Shown in pieces: positions 17,627-26,178 of a stretch of DNA of 64,000 bases. Numbering within the stretch: position 1 is the stretch's first letter; every line of letters begins with the position of its first letter. The stretch is from Shewanella subflava (GTDB lineage Bacteria > Pseudomonadota > Gammaproteobacteria > Enterobacterales > Shewanellaceae), in NCBI RefSeq assembly GCF_025971955.1, contig NZ_JAPDMX010000001.1, forward strand, positions 1 to 64,000, written 5' to 3'. Below the pieces are notes generated by a model. That model had not been told where the DNA came from and did no database searches. It was given only the letters and a program-made list of their open reading frames with translations. Both the position numbers and the translations under genes were made by a program.

Positions 17627-19549
17627 ATGAAGCTGACTAAAATCCTCACAAAAAAGTTAACCAGTTTTTGGTTAGTCTCTCTGGCGGCAGTCGCCTTTGT
17701 TTTTTTATTATGTGCGCTAATGAGCTTTGTTCAACTCACTTATCGATTTCAACAAAATAAAGTAGCTGAACTTGAGTCTATGATAGTCACGCACTATCAA
17801 CAGCAGGGGATCGCTCAATTAGATACTTGGCTCCCTGCAGTATTAAAAGCTTATCATGTGGTGCAATTTCAATTGTTGTTAGACCAACAAGCTTTATATT
17901 CCTATCAGTCTGATGTTGACAGGGGTGAATCAGGCGTAACCCTTTATCAACGTATTATTGAGCCCCAAACTGCTTTAAGCGTGAGGTTTGAATTAACATC
18001 GCCCCTCAACAATTATCAATTTAGCTGGTATGAATTGTTAATTTTATTCATTGGCTTTGGCGCCATAAGCGTATTTGTGCGTTATGGATTAAAGTGGATT
18101 ACCCATGAGCTAGATGGCGTTGAGTTACTGGCATTGCGCAGTAAAATGATCATCGAGGGCGATATACAAGGTGCCAAGCTATCTACAGCAAAAGGACGTC
18201 CTAGATTAATTAATCGTGCAATTTCAAAACTCATCAATGATCTTGAAGATGCTCAACAAGAACGTGGACGCCTAGATCAGTTTATTCGTGCAAATACCTT
18301 TCTTGATCCTGTGACAGAAATCGGTAACCGTCTCTTTTTTGAAAATCGTCTTACTGCACTCAGCCATGACAACAAAATGGTGGCCTATGGCGTGGTTTTT
18401 TTACTTGAATTTGATGATGATGCATTAATGAATGTTCAAACGGATATTGAAGCTAATAAAGCATTTATTACCCAAATTGTGGCGATTATCCCCCCGTTAG
18501 TAAGCGAATATACCGATGTAATTTTTGCCAGACGCAGCAGATTACAACTTGCAATCGTTGTCCCACAATTATCACTTGCAGAGGCCGATTTGTTAGCCGA
18601 CAGGTTAATTCGCCGCTGTTTGTTAGTTAAGCACCATCAAATTGCCAATCATGATAATTACTTGCACCTTGGTGCCGCATTTTATAAAGCGGGCGACCAG
18701 CCTTCACAAATTATTGAAGAAGCCGAAATGGCCTTGCGTGCAGCTCAACTGCAACGACTTAATACCTGGTTTATGTATGACAAAGGCGCTGTCGATAAAG
18801 AAATGGCAAAAGGGTCTGTCAGATGGCGCAGCTTTTTAGAATATGCACTGGTTAATAAGCGTTTTTTTCTGCTACAACAGCCGGTGCTAGAAAGCGACAA
18901 TAGCTTGCTGCATTGTGAGATTTTTAGCCGAGTAAGAGACAACCAAAATAATGAAATTCGTGCGACACTGTTTATTCCTATGGCCAATAAATGTGGATTA
19001 ATGCCACAGGTAGAAAGGCTGATAGTTGAGCAAGTTTTATTTAATGTCATGCCTAAAAATGATGCCATTTATTGCGTTAATTTAAGTATGGATACCCTAA
19101 CAAGCCGAGCTTTTACTCGTTGGATTCAATCGACATTGCTTGAGCATCGCCCTTTAGCAACTAGGCTTATTTTCGAAGTATCAGAAGATCTCTTTATCAA
19201 ACATCAACAGCATCCTCAGTTAGCCAAAACATTGACCATGCTATCTAAGATGGGCGCCAAGTTAAGTGTCGATCATGTGGGTAAGCAAGTGGTCGGGACG
19301 CATTATATTCAAACCTATGATTTTGATTTTGTGAAGTTAGACCGTTCGATCATTCGTCAGGTGCATGAGCGGCCTGAGAATCAGCTATACATTCGTAGCC
19401 TTATTGGGGGGCTTTTACGTTCTAAAGCGCAAGTGATTGCTGAAGGTGTTGAAATACTTGAAGAGTGGCAAACATTGAAGATATTGGGCGTCAGTGCTGC
19501 TCAAGGTCCATTTTTGGGGGATATTGCCCTCATAGCAAATGATGTTTAA
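17627..19549 (+). CDS. csrD: CsrD (MshH)-type protein with degenerate GGDEF and EAL domains
   Basis: 640 residues, close to E. coli CsrD (646). There are two membrane segments (about 12-35 and 133-153) around a periplasmic loop. A HAMP-like/coiled segment leads to a degenerate GGDEF domain (about 225-385; DPVTEIGNRLFFENRL, no GGDEF signature) and a degenerate EAL domain (about 400-635). The EAL position reads EIF (LLHCEIFSRV), and Lys in DFVKLDRSII survives. Enzymatic c-di-GMP activity is therefore unlikely. CsrD instead targets CsrB-type small RNAs for RNase E decay. In Vibrio the homologue at the head of the msh locus is MshH, and the same placement is seen here. AGGAAAG precedes the ATG. 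Confidence 0.88.
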   Translation: MKLTKILTKKLTSFWLVSLAAVAFVFLLCALMSFVQLTYRFQQNKVAELESMIVTHYQQQGIAQLDTWLPAVLKAYHVVQFQLLLDQQALYSYQSDVDRGESGVTLYQRIIEPQTALSVRFELTSPLNNYQFSWYELLILFIGFGAISVFVRYGLKWITHELDGVELLALRSKMIIEGDIQGAKLSTAKGRPRLINRAISKLINDLEDAQQERGRLDQFIRANTFLDPVTEIGNRLFFENRLTALSHDNKMVAYGVVFLLEFDDDALMNVQTDIEANKAFITQIVAIIPPLVSEYTDVIFARRSRLQLAIVVPQLSLAEADLLADRLIRRCLLVKHHQIANHDNYLHLGAAFYKAGDQPSQIIEEAEMALRAAQLQRLNTWFMYDKGAVDKEMAKGSVRWRSFLEYALVNKRFFLLQQPVLESDNSLLHCEIFSRVRDNQNNEIRATLFIPMANKCGLMPQVERLIVEQVLFNVMPKNDAIYCVNLSMDTLTSRAFTRWIQSTLLEHRPLATRLIFEVSEDLFIKHQQHPQLAKTLTMLSKMGAKLSVDHVGKQVVGTHYIQTYDFDFVKLDRSIIRQVHERPENQLYIRSLIGGLLRSKAQVIAEGVEILEEWQTLKILGVSAAQGPFLGDIALIANDV

Positions 19550-19725
19550 AACTTGTTTATCTTAGTAGAGCAATCTATCTTATTTAAACAACCTAATTTT
19601 AGTATTTTTCTATAAAATTAAAATATTAGCGGTTAAACTGGTAAATATGTTGCTGACCTGCCAAAGTCATTTTTTGATTATTGACAAGACGCATCACAAG
19701 ATGGATGTGAAATGACGCTTATTTT

Positions 19726-19731
19726 TATAAT
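19726..19731 (+). promoter_or_regulatory. Candidate -10 element for the mshI operon
   Basis: A consensus TATAAT lies 32 bases before the mshI ATG. The best -35 at proper spacing is poor (TGGATG at 19702-19707). A consensus TTGACA at 19681-19686 is too far away. A weak or activated promoter is possible in the 213-base csrD-mshI gap. Confidence 0.3.
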
Positions 19732-19762
19732 GCGCAGCATTTAGTTCGTAAAAGGCTTTCAA

Positions 19763-20644
19763 ATGAATAATGGTTTTTTTAATAAATTAGCTTTTTGGCG
19801 TAAAGCTGCCCACTCCGCAGAGCTGGGAGTGTATGTTGGCGTGAACGCTGTGTGGGTCTATCAAGCTGCAAAATTAGAACAATCAGAGTCATTTACGGAA
19901 TTCGATTTAGTTAAAGATGACTTTCTATCCACGTTTAATGAAATCAAAAATCAATTTGGCGCTGCCAAGCTGCAAATTGTTTTGTCCAGTTCACATTACG
20001 AATTATTGCAAGCCGATAAACCTAGTGTTGACCCCGCTGAAGTTTGCCAAGCACTCATTTGGGCTATTAAAGATATGGTGGGTCAACCTGTTGCCAATAT
20101 TCATCTCGATTATTTTGAATCAAGCGTATCAATCAATTCAAAAGTGAATGTGGTGGTTGCACCCAGAGATAAATTGGTATCACTTGCCACAGCGTGTGAT
20201 GAACTTGGCTTTACCATTGCGGGAATTAATATTGAAGAGTTGGCCTTAACTCCGTTATTTGATGCAGATAACATGGCGCATATGCTAGTGACTCACCTAC
20301 CCGAACAAGAGGTTTTATTTACTGTGATAAAAGCGGGTGAATTGCTTATGCAGCGACGAGTTCGTGGGTTTAATCAATTGCATAAGGCCAGTAATGAAGA
20401 ATTAAGTTACGGTCTTGCTGACAACCTGAGTTTAGAGATCCAACGTTCGATGGATTATTTTGAGAGTCAGTTACGCCAAGCACCAGTGTCGACCATCAAT
20501 TTATTGGTAGAAGGCCAACAACAAACCTTAGTTAAATTAGTTGCCGCCAACTTTAATCAACAGGTTGAAGCCGTTACGCATCATGGTGTATCTGCTTATT
20601 TAGCCCAATTGGCTTTTAACGAGCTTGCAAGAGGTGAGGTGTGA
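19763..20644 (+). CDS. mshI: MSHA biogenesis protein MshI (PilM-like)
   Basis: 293 residues, the first gene of the structural msh operon. It resembles the actin-like PilM protein of type IV pilus alignment complexes: an N-terminal segment near the membrane (KLAFWRKAAHSAELGVYVGVNAVWVYQ), then alternating strands and helices. No strong ATP-binding signature can be picked by eye. It is expected on the cytoplasmic face, binding the N-terminus of the PilN-like protein encoded next. It overlaps that gene by four bases (GTGA). Confidence 0.85.
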   Translation: MNNGFFNKLAFWRKAAHSAELGVYVGVNAVWVYQAAKLEQSESFTEFDLVKDDFLSTFNEIKNQFGAAKLQIVLSSSHYELLQADKPSVDPAEVCQALIWAIKDMVGQPVANIHLDYFESSVSINSKVNVVVAPRDKLVSLATACDELGFTIAGINIEELALTPLFDADNMAHMLVTHLPEQEVLFTVIKAGELLMQRRVRGFNQLHKASNEELSYGLADNLSLEIQRSMDYFESQLRQAPVSTINLLVEGQQQTLVKLVAANFNQQVEAVTHHGVSAYLAQLAFNELARGEV

Positions 20645-21246
20645 TTAAAACTAACGTTAATCTCTACAGCACCACACTATTACCGCCAAAGCAGCGTTTA
20701 AACTTTTTGGTGTTATCGGTTTCTGTCGTGGCTTTGTTAGGTTTAACAGTATTGTTGCACCTAGTGGGCAGTTATCTGCTTTATGATGTTCAACATCAGG
20801 TTGCCCAAGTTGAGCAGAATAATAACCGCTTAGTTGAGCAAAAAGACAATTTAGAAGCCCAAGTCGCGCAACGTGCGCCAGATCAAGACTTAGTATCTAG
20901 GGTGGAGTTAGAGGAGCAAAGGCTCACCTTAAAACGTTTACTTAAATCTGAATTGGAAAACCGCACCGCACTGATAAGTCAGGGCTATTCACCTATGTTG
21001 ACTGACTTGGCTACTGTTGCGGATACCAATGTGTGGTTAAGTCGAATTCATTTCAATGAACAGCAAATTGAATTTGAAGGATTTGGTCAGCAACCTTCGA
21101 GTATTCCTCGTTGGATTGAACGATTAAAAACAGCAGATACCTTAAAAGGTTTTGCCTTTGCTGCAATGACAATGGATAGAGGTGAAGATCAACCTTTGGC
21201 CTTTAAATTAACCAGCGTACAAGCAAATCAGGAGGCTGCTAAATGA
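20641..21246 (+). CDS. PilN-like MSHA assembly protein
   Basis: 201 residues from a GTG overlapping the mshI stop. A short cytoplasmic N-terminus with the PilN-type NLY motif (TNVNLYSTTLLPPKQR) precedes one membrane segment (about 22-45). A coiled coil (about 50-110; repeated Gln/Glu-rich heptads) and a small C-terminal alpha/beta domain (VWLSRIHFNEQQIEFEGFG, a PilN signature) follow. It would link MshI to MshJ in the inner-membrane complex. Sometimes annotated as a second MshI; I leave the symbol blank. Confidence 0.85.
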   Translation: MIKTNVNLYSTTLLPPKQRLNFLVLSVSVVALLGLTVLLHLVGSYLLYDVQHQVAQVEQNNNRLVEQKDNLEAQVAQRAPDQDLVSRVELEEQRLTLKRLLKSELENRTALISQGYSPMLTDLATVADTNVWLSRIHFNEQQIEFEGFGQQPSSIPRWIERLKTADTLKGFAFAAMTMDRGEDQPLAFKLTSVQANQEAAK

Positions 21247-21905
21247 AGCAACAATGGCAGCAACTGGCACAAAAGTTTAATGGGTTAAGTCAGCGTGAGC
21301 GTTTATTAATAGGCATAGCTACCGTTGTGGTGGTGGGTATGGTCGCGTTTATGTCACTTGAAGCTAAGTGGCTTGATATCAGCAAGGCTGAAAAACGCTT
21401 GCAAATCCTTCAACAAGAAAGCGGGATTACTGAGCAACAAATTGCGTTGTATCAACAGCGACTGACATTAGATCCCAATGCCGATTATCAGCAAAGGCTC
21501 ACATTGATTAATACCCAAATGGCTGAGGTTGATGCTGAACTTAATGCGCAAATGGTGGATATGGTCCCCGCAGATTATATGCCTACTGTGCTGGCTAATC
21601 TATTATCTAATGATAAAGGGATTAAACTGATTTCATTTAATTCGATTGCACCAGTCGCTTTGTTGCAAGTCGGGGAAGATGAACAACAGAAAATGAACCT
21701 TTATAGTCATGGCATAAAGTTGGCCGTTGAAGGGGATTATTTTGCGGTGTTAGATTTTGTGAAAGCCATTGAATCTATGCCTGACAAACTTTATTGGAAG
21801 CGATTAGATTATCAAGTTGAAACGCATCCAAAAGCCAAGGTCGAATTAGAATTATACACATTAAGCATTAATAGGGACTTTATCAGTGTTGCTAAACAAG
21901 ATTAA
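21243..21905 (+). CDS. mshJ: MSHA biogenesis protein MshJ (PilO-like)
   Basis: 220 residues. A cytoplasmic stub (about 1-20), one membrane segment (about 21-41; LLIGIATVVVVGMVAFMSL), a periplasmic coiled coil (about 45-110) and a PilO-type ferredoxin-like domain (VEGDYFAVLDFVKAIESMP near 165). PilO-type proteins heterodimerise with PilN-type ones. It overlaps the preceding gene by ATGA and the next by 20 bases, so translation is coupled. Confidence 0.88.
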   Translation: MKQQWQQLAQKFNGLSQRERLLIGIATVVVVGMVAFMSLEAKWLDISKAEKRLQILQQESGITEQQIALYQQRLTLDPNADYQQRLTLINTQMAEVDAELNAQMVDMVPADYMPTVLANLLSNDKGIKLISFNSIAPVALLQVGEDEQQKMNLYSHGIKLAVEGDYFAVLDFVKAIESMPDKLYWKRLDYQVETHPKAKVELELYTLSINRDFISVAKQD

Positions 21906-22206
21906 TTCTTACCTCTCATTAGGCTTTCTTTCTTTGTCGCTGGTTTTTGCTGCGCATGGACAGACGCTGCGAGATCCCACATTGCCGAGCAAAAATTACC
22001 AAAGTGAGGCTGTGACAAATACACAACAAAGTTTGGTGCTCAATAGTGTCATTCATGGCGCGTCATCCTATGCGGTAATCAATAATAAAATTATGAAAGT
22101 AGGTGATAGAGTACAAGGTGTGCGCATTGTGTCGATTGGTAAAAGCCATGTGAGCTTATCTGATGGCCGTAAACTCCAATTATTCCAGTCGGTAACGCAG
22201 AGATAG
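21886..22206 (+). CDS. mshK: MSHA biogenesis protein MshK (PilP-like)
   Basis: 106 residues from a GTG at 21886 inside the end of mshJ; the TTG one codon on is an alternative. A signal peptide (about 1-25, ending AAHG) precedes a short segment with RDPTLP. A PilP/GspC homology-region core follows (LVLNSVIHGASSYAVINNKIMKVGDRV... VSLSDGRKLQLF). PilP-type proteins connect the inner-membrane complex to the secretin, here MshL, encoded immediately after. Confidence 0.85.
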   Translation: MLLNKINSYLSLGFLSLSLVFAAHGQTLRDPTLPSKNYQSEAVTNTQQSLVLNSVIHGASSYAVINNKIMKVGDRVQGVRIVSIGKSHVSLSDGRKLQLFQSVTQR

Positions 22207-22219
22207 GACAATAACTACA

Positions 22220-23896
22220 ATGAAAACGATAAACTATATTACCCCTCTGTTGATGCTCAGTTTGATGGCATGTCAAACGACTAATCGTCCAGAGCCGAAA
22301 GATTCAAAAGGTGCGATTAATGAATCTTTATTACAAGCACAGGCTCCTAAAGCGGTAACACCTCCGCCAGCAATGATGCCTGCGGATGTTCAACGTGAAT
22401 TAAATAGTCAAAATAGCATGGGTGCAAGTATGCCGCCTTTGCCAGCTGAACGACGTTTTGATGTGTCAGCTCATAATGTGGACGCCCGGGTGTTTTTTCC
22501 TTCATTAGTGGAAGGCACACCATTAAGTGTCGCGGTGCATCCTGAGGTTCAGGGCACTATTTCGTTGTCACTAAAAAGCGTTACCTTAGGTGAAGCAATC
22601 CAAGTTGTGGAAGATATTTATGGTTATGAGGTTAGCCGTGAAGGGCGTGTATTACGCATATTTCCTGCCGGTATGCGCACTGAAACATTCCCATTAAATT
22701 ATCTGTACATGGAGCGAGAGGGCTTATCTTTAACATCGGTTAGCTCTGGACGCATTTCGGATAACAACAATAACTCTAATTCGAATAGCAATAATAACTC
22801 TAATTCTAATAACAATAATTCCAGCAACAGTAATAGTGACAGTAATAGCAACAATAGCAGCGACAATACTAACGGCACCTTTATTCGCTCTAAAACCAAA
22901 ACGGATTTTTGGGGAGAGTTACAAGCAACCTTAACTGCTATTATTGGTGAAACCGGCGGTGGGCGTCAGGTTGTTGTGACTCCGCAAGCGGGTTTAGTGA
23001 CTATCCGTGCCTTCCCAAATGAACTACGTCAAGTGCGCTACTTTATTGAAAAGGCTGAATCACACTTACATCGCCAAGTTATTCTTGAAGCAAAAATTAT
23101 TGAAGTGACTTTATCTGATGCATATCAACAAGGCATTCAGTGGGACAGTGTTGTGGGTCATATAGGCAGCACTAATATTGATTTTGGCACAGGTGCAGGC
23201 CAGGGGTTGAGCAATCAGATTACCAGTGTCATTGGCGGCGTGACGACTATCAATGTTAAAGGTACTGATTTTTCGACTATGATCAGTTTGCTAGATACCC
23301 AAGGCGATGTCGATGTGCTTTCAAGCCCAAGAGTGACCGCATCCAATAATCAAAAGGCGGTTATTAAAGTGGGTAATGATGAATATTTTGTCACCGATGT
23401 ATCATCTACCACAGTGGCAGGTACGACTCCTGTAACGACTCCGCAAGTCGAATTAACTCCATTTTTCTCTGGTATTGCCTTGGATGTGACCCCGCAAATA
23501 GATGAAGATGGCAATGTGTTACTGCATGTTCACCCTTCTGTTATTGATGTTAAAGAGCAAACTAAATCTATTAAAATCAGTGAGTCAACATTAGAGCTGC
23601 CATTAGCCCAAAGTGAAATTCGTGAGTCTGATACTGTGATTAAAGCAGCATCAGGTGATGTTGTGGTGATAGGTGGTTTGATGAAGAGCGATAACTTAGA
23701 AATCGTTTCAAAAGTACCACTGCTTGGCGATATTCCTTTTATTGGTGAAGCATTCACTAATCGGAGTCGTTCGAATAGAAAAACTGAGTTAATTATCATG
23801 TTAAAGCCAACCGTGGTGGGTGAAGATACATGGAAAAATGAGTTGAAGCGTTCACAAGACTTAATTGAGCGTTGGTATCCTACCCAGCAACAGTAA
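22220..23896 (+). CDS. mshL: MSHA secretin MshL
   Basis: 558 residues, an outer-membrane secretin forming the pilus exit channel. It is a lipoprotein: lipobox LMAC with Cys18. N-domains lie at about 75-180 (DVSAHNVDARVFFPSLVEGTPLSVAVHPEVQGTISL), then a 38-codon Asn/Ser/Asp run (181-218). A second N-domain and the secretin core (from about 290; VILEAKIIEVTLSDAYQQGIQW) follow. The C-terminal signature is VPLLGDIPFIGEAFTNRSR...TELIIMLKPTVV. The Asn/Ser run sits where secretins have a flexible linker. It lies 13 bases after mshK. Confidence 0.95.
   Translation: MKTINYITPLLMLSLMACQTTNRPEPKDSKGAINESLLQAQAPKAVTPPPAMMPADVQRELNSQNSMGASMPPLPAERRFDVSAHNVDARVFFPSLVEGTPLSVAVHPEVQGTISLSLKSVTLGEAIQVVEDIYGYEVSREGRVLRIFPAGMRTETFPLNYLYMEREGLSLTSVSSGRISDNNNNSNSNSNNNSNSNNNNSSNSNSDSNSNNSSDNTNGTFIRSKTKTDFWGELQATLTAIIGETGGGRQVVVTPQAGLVTIRAFPNELRQVRYFIEKAESHLHRQVILEAKIIEVTLSDAYQQGIQWDSVVGHIGSTNIDFGTGAGQGLSNQITSVIGGVTTINVKGTDFSTMISLLDTQGDVDVLSSPRVTASNNQKAVIKVGNDEYFVTDVSSTTVAGTTPVTTPQVELTPFFSGIALDVTPQIDEDGNVLLHVHPSVIDVKEQTKSIKISESTLELPLAQSEIRESDTVIKAASGDVVVIGGLMKSDNLEIVSKVPLLGDIPFIGEAFTNRSRSNRKTELIIMLKPTVVGEDTWKNELKRSQDLIERWYPTQQQ
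22760..22873 (+). repeat. Low-complexity Asn/Ser-coding tract in mshL
   Basis: 38 codons, nearly all AAC/AAT (Asn), AGC/AGT/TCT/TCG/TCC (Ser) or GAC/GAT (Asp). The mixed codons mean it is a degenerate amino-acid tract, not a perfect DNA microsatellite. It encodes residues 181-218 between N-terminal domains of the secretin. Confidence 0.9.
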
Positions 23897-23920
23897 TATT
23901 GCCAAAGGAACTTAGCAGTT

Positions 23921-24874
23921 ATGTATCTGCAACACTTTGGTTTACGGCAGCTGCCTTTTACACTGACGCCTAATACTGGATTTTTTTTCGGCTTAACGCC
24001 GCATGTAGAAGCGTTACAAGTTTTGCAAATGGCTCTTGAAACCGGTGAAGGTTTTATTAAGGTCACCGGCGAGGTGGGCACGGGTAAAACCTTAGTTTGT
24101 CGTAAGTTGCTAAATGAGTTACCGTCTCATTTTCAATGTGCTTATATTCCAAATCCCTACTTAACCCCTGCGGAATTACGTTGGGCTGTTGCAGCTGATC
24201 TGGGCATTGATGTTGAAGCAAGGCTTGATCAACAACAATTAACCCGTTTGATACATGAGCGATTATTGGCGCTAAATGAGCAAGGTTTTCAAGTGGTGTT
24301 GGTGATTGATGAAGCTCAGGCTCTTCCCGATGACAGTCTTGAAGCATTACGTTTGTTCACCAACCTAGAAACTGAAAGCCGTAAATTGTTGCAGGTTGTG
24401 CTGTTTGGCCAGCAAGAATTAGATGAAAGGTTACGCCAACCTAAGTTTCGTCAGCTCAGACAACGTATTACCTTTAGTTATCATCTCAGGCCGTTAAATT
24501 GGGATGAAGTGCAAGCTTATATGAATCACAGACTCAGTATTGCTGGCTTTCAAGGCAAAGCGATTTTTAAGATGAAAGAATCGAAATTGATTGCCAACGC
24601 AGCTAGAGGAATTCCTCGTTTGGTGAATATCTTAGCTCACAAAACATTGTTGCTGGCCTTTGGGGAAGGAGCTAAAAACGTCTCATTATCGCATTGCCGA
24701 GCAGCGATAAAAGACACCGATGATGCGAGTGAACCTATCAACAAGCCAAGTTTGGTTTCACTGAAATGGTTACTGGTTTGTCTTGGTTTTACACTCAGTA
24801 TTTTTGCTGTAATGCAGTTAAGTTCGGCAGCGTGTTGCAGTCATTGGTTTGCTCAATTAGGTGAGTGGTTATGA
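23921..24874 (+). CDS. mshM: MSHA biogenesis ATPase MshM (ExeA-like)
   Basis: 317 residues. It resembles ExeA/GspA AAA ATPases that help assemble secretins through peptidoglycan. It begins YLQHFGLRQLPFTLTPNTGFFF, typical of ExeA. Walker A is GEVGTGKTL near residue 49, Walker B VVLVIDEAQ near 130, and sensor-like FGQQELDERL is near 165. A membrane segment lies near the C-terminus (about 285-303; LKWLLVCLGFTLSIFAVMQL). Unlike full ExeA there is no peptidoglycan-binding domain after it. It overlaps mshN by ATGA. Confidence 0.92.
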   Translation: MYLQHFGLRQLPFTLTPNTGFFFGLTPHVEALQVLQMALETGEGFIKVTGEVGTGKTLVCRKLLNELPSHFQCAYIPNPYLTPAELRWAVAADLGIDVEARLDQQQLTRLIHERLLALNEQGFQVVLVIDEAQALPDDSLEALRLFTNLETESRKLLQVVLFGQQELDERLRQPKFRQLRQRITFSYHLRPLNWDEVQAYMNHRLSIAGFQGKAIFKMKESKLIANAARGIPRLVNILAHKTLLLAFGEGAKNVSLSHCRAAIKDTDDASEPINKPSLVSLKWLLVCLGFTLSIFAVMQLSSAACCSHWFAQLGEWL

Positions 24875-26178
24875 GCGTTATAAATAAAATGCTGCAGGAT
24901 TTAGAGCAGCGTCAGCAAAATGAAGATGGCATATCTAAGGTTGAAAATAACCAGTTTATTCGTCCTACACTTGAGTTTACAAGTCAGGTCACTACACCTA
25001 ACAAAACGCGTTTAGTCTTGCTAACATTAATGGTACTAATGCCAATGGCATGGATTGGCTTTAGTCTGTTTAATCAAGCTGATCAGATGGTCAATAACTT
25101 AGAAGTGTCTCCATCATCGCAGCCATTATTAGATGATAAGATTGTGGCTGAAACCGCATATACAACATCTAATGTACCAGCAGGATCAACGCCGCCGACC
25201 GACATATCGGAAAATACGTTGTTACCCCCTCAAAGTAGTGATTTATCCGTGGCTCATAATGACCAAATACATGGTATTTCTGATGAACAATTGACACCAA
25301 TTGCTTTGAGTGATGATGCAGAGTCGTTAGCGATCACTCCGCCAGATGACAACCAGTTTTTGGCATCTAAAACGGATGAAGACATAACCGCTATGGCCGA
25401 AAACGCCCCAAATGGTCAGTTAAAAACATCTGAGCCAGCAGTGGACTCTGTGACCAAAAACGTTGCTGCCCCGGCTAAAAATACGCCAACTATCATCGCT
25501 AAAGCCGATAATACAAAAGAAGCCAAACCTGCTGTCATTTCGCGTATGCAGGATAGCAATGCCAATAGCAGCATGAAAGTCACAGAGGTTCAGTTGACGA
25601 AAACGCAACTGGCGCAAGTGCAATTTAAAAAAGCGCAAACAGCGGAAAATGACAAACGTCTTGATGAGGCTGCGGGTTTATATTTAGACGCTATTATTTT
25701 AGACCCAAGCTTACACAGCGCTCGCAAGCAGTTGGTGAATATTTATTATGGCCGCAATAATGCTGACACCGCATTACAGCTATTAGAAAGTGGCATTAGC
25801 CTGTTCCCAACGCATTGGGAGTTTTATTTAATGAAAGCCAATTTAGAAAATGCGCTGCAAGAATATAACTCGGCGCTAATGTCATTAAGTTATATTGATG
25901 ATAATACTGAGTTCGCTAGAGATAAATGGGTATTTCAAGGCGATATTGCGCAAAAAAATGCGCAATACAGCGTGTCTGAAGCCGCCTATCGTTCATTGTT
26001 AAAAATCGAATCGACTCAAGCAAGATGGTGGCTTGGACTGGCTTATGCGTTAGATTCTCAACAGGAATATATTAAAGCTGCTGCAGCTTACCGTTCAGCA
26101 TTAAATTATTCAGGCTTATCCAATGCCGCGACTGAGTTTGTGAAGCAGCGTTTAGAACAACTAGGAGAAAACCAATGA
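24871..26178 (+). CDS. mshN: MSHA biogenesis protein MshN (TPR protein)
   Basis: 435 residues from ATG 24871 (MSVINKMLQDLEQRQQ, the typical MshN start). An in-frame GTG two codons earlier is less likely. A cytoplasmic stub, a membrane segment (about 50-70; LVLLTLMVLMPMAWIGFSLF) and a long Pro/Ser/Asp-rich periplasmic linker (about 80-240) lead to tetratricopeptide repeats (about 250-435; FKKAQTAENDKRLDEAAGLY...). The linker is poorly conserved in such proteins. It overlaps mshM and mshE by four bases each. Confidence 0.92.
   Translation: MSVINKMLQDLEQRQQNEDGISKVENNQFIRPTLEFTSQVTTPNKTRLVLLTLMVLMPMAWIGFSLFNQADQMVNNLEVSPSSQPLLDDKIVAETAYTTSNVPAGSTPPTDISENTLLPPQSSDLSVAHNDQIHGISDEQLTPIALSDDAESLAITPPDDNQFLASKTDEDITAMAENAPNGQLKTSEPAVDSVTKNVAAPAKNTPTIIAKADNTKEAKPAVISRMQDSNANSSMKVTEVQLTKTQLAQVQFKKAQTAENDKRLDEAAGLYLDAIILDPSLHSARKQLVNIYYGRNNADTALQLLESGISLFPTHWEFYLMKANLENALQEYNSALMSLSYIDDNTEFARDKWVFQGDIAQKNAQYSVSEAAYRSLLKIESTQARWWLGLAYALDSQQEYIKAAAAYRSALNYSGLSNAATEFVKQRLEQLGENQ

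Noticed and set aside
19695..19711. TCACA-N7-TGTGA palindrome upstream of mshI
   Set aside because: The half-sites are in the opposite order and spacing to a CRP site; chance is likely.
22699..22899. Minus-strand Leu-rich frame opposite the mshL tract
   Set aside because: It is simply the complement of the Asn/Ser codons, which gives Leu runs that mimic a membrane segment.
23530..24081. 183-codon minus frame across the mshL-mshM junction
   Set aside because: It runs antisense to two well-supported genes and has no recognisable domain.
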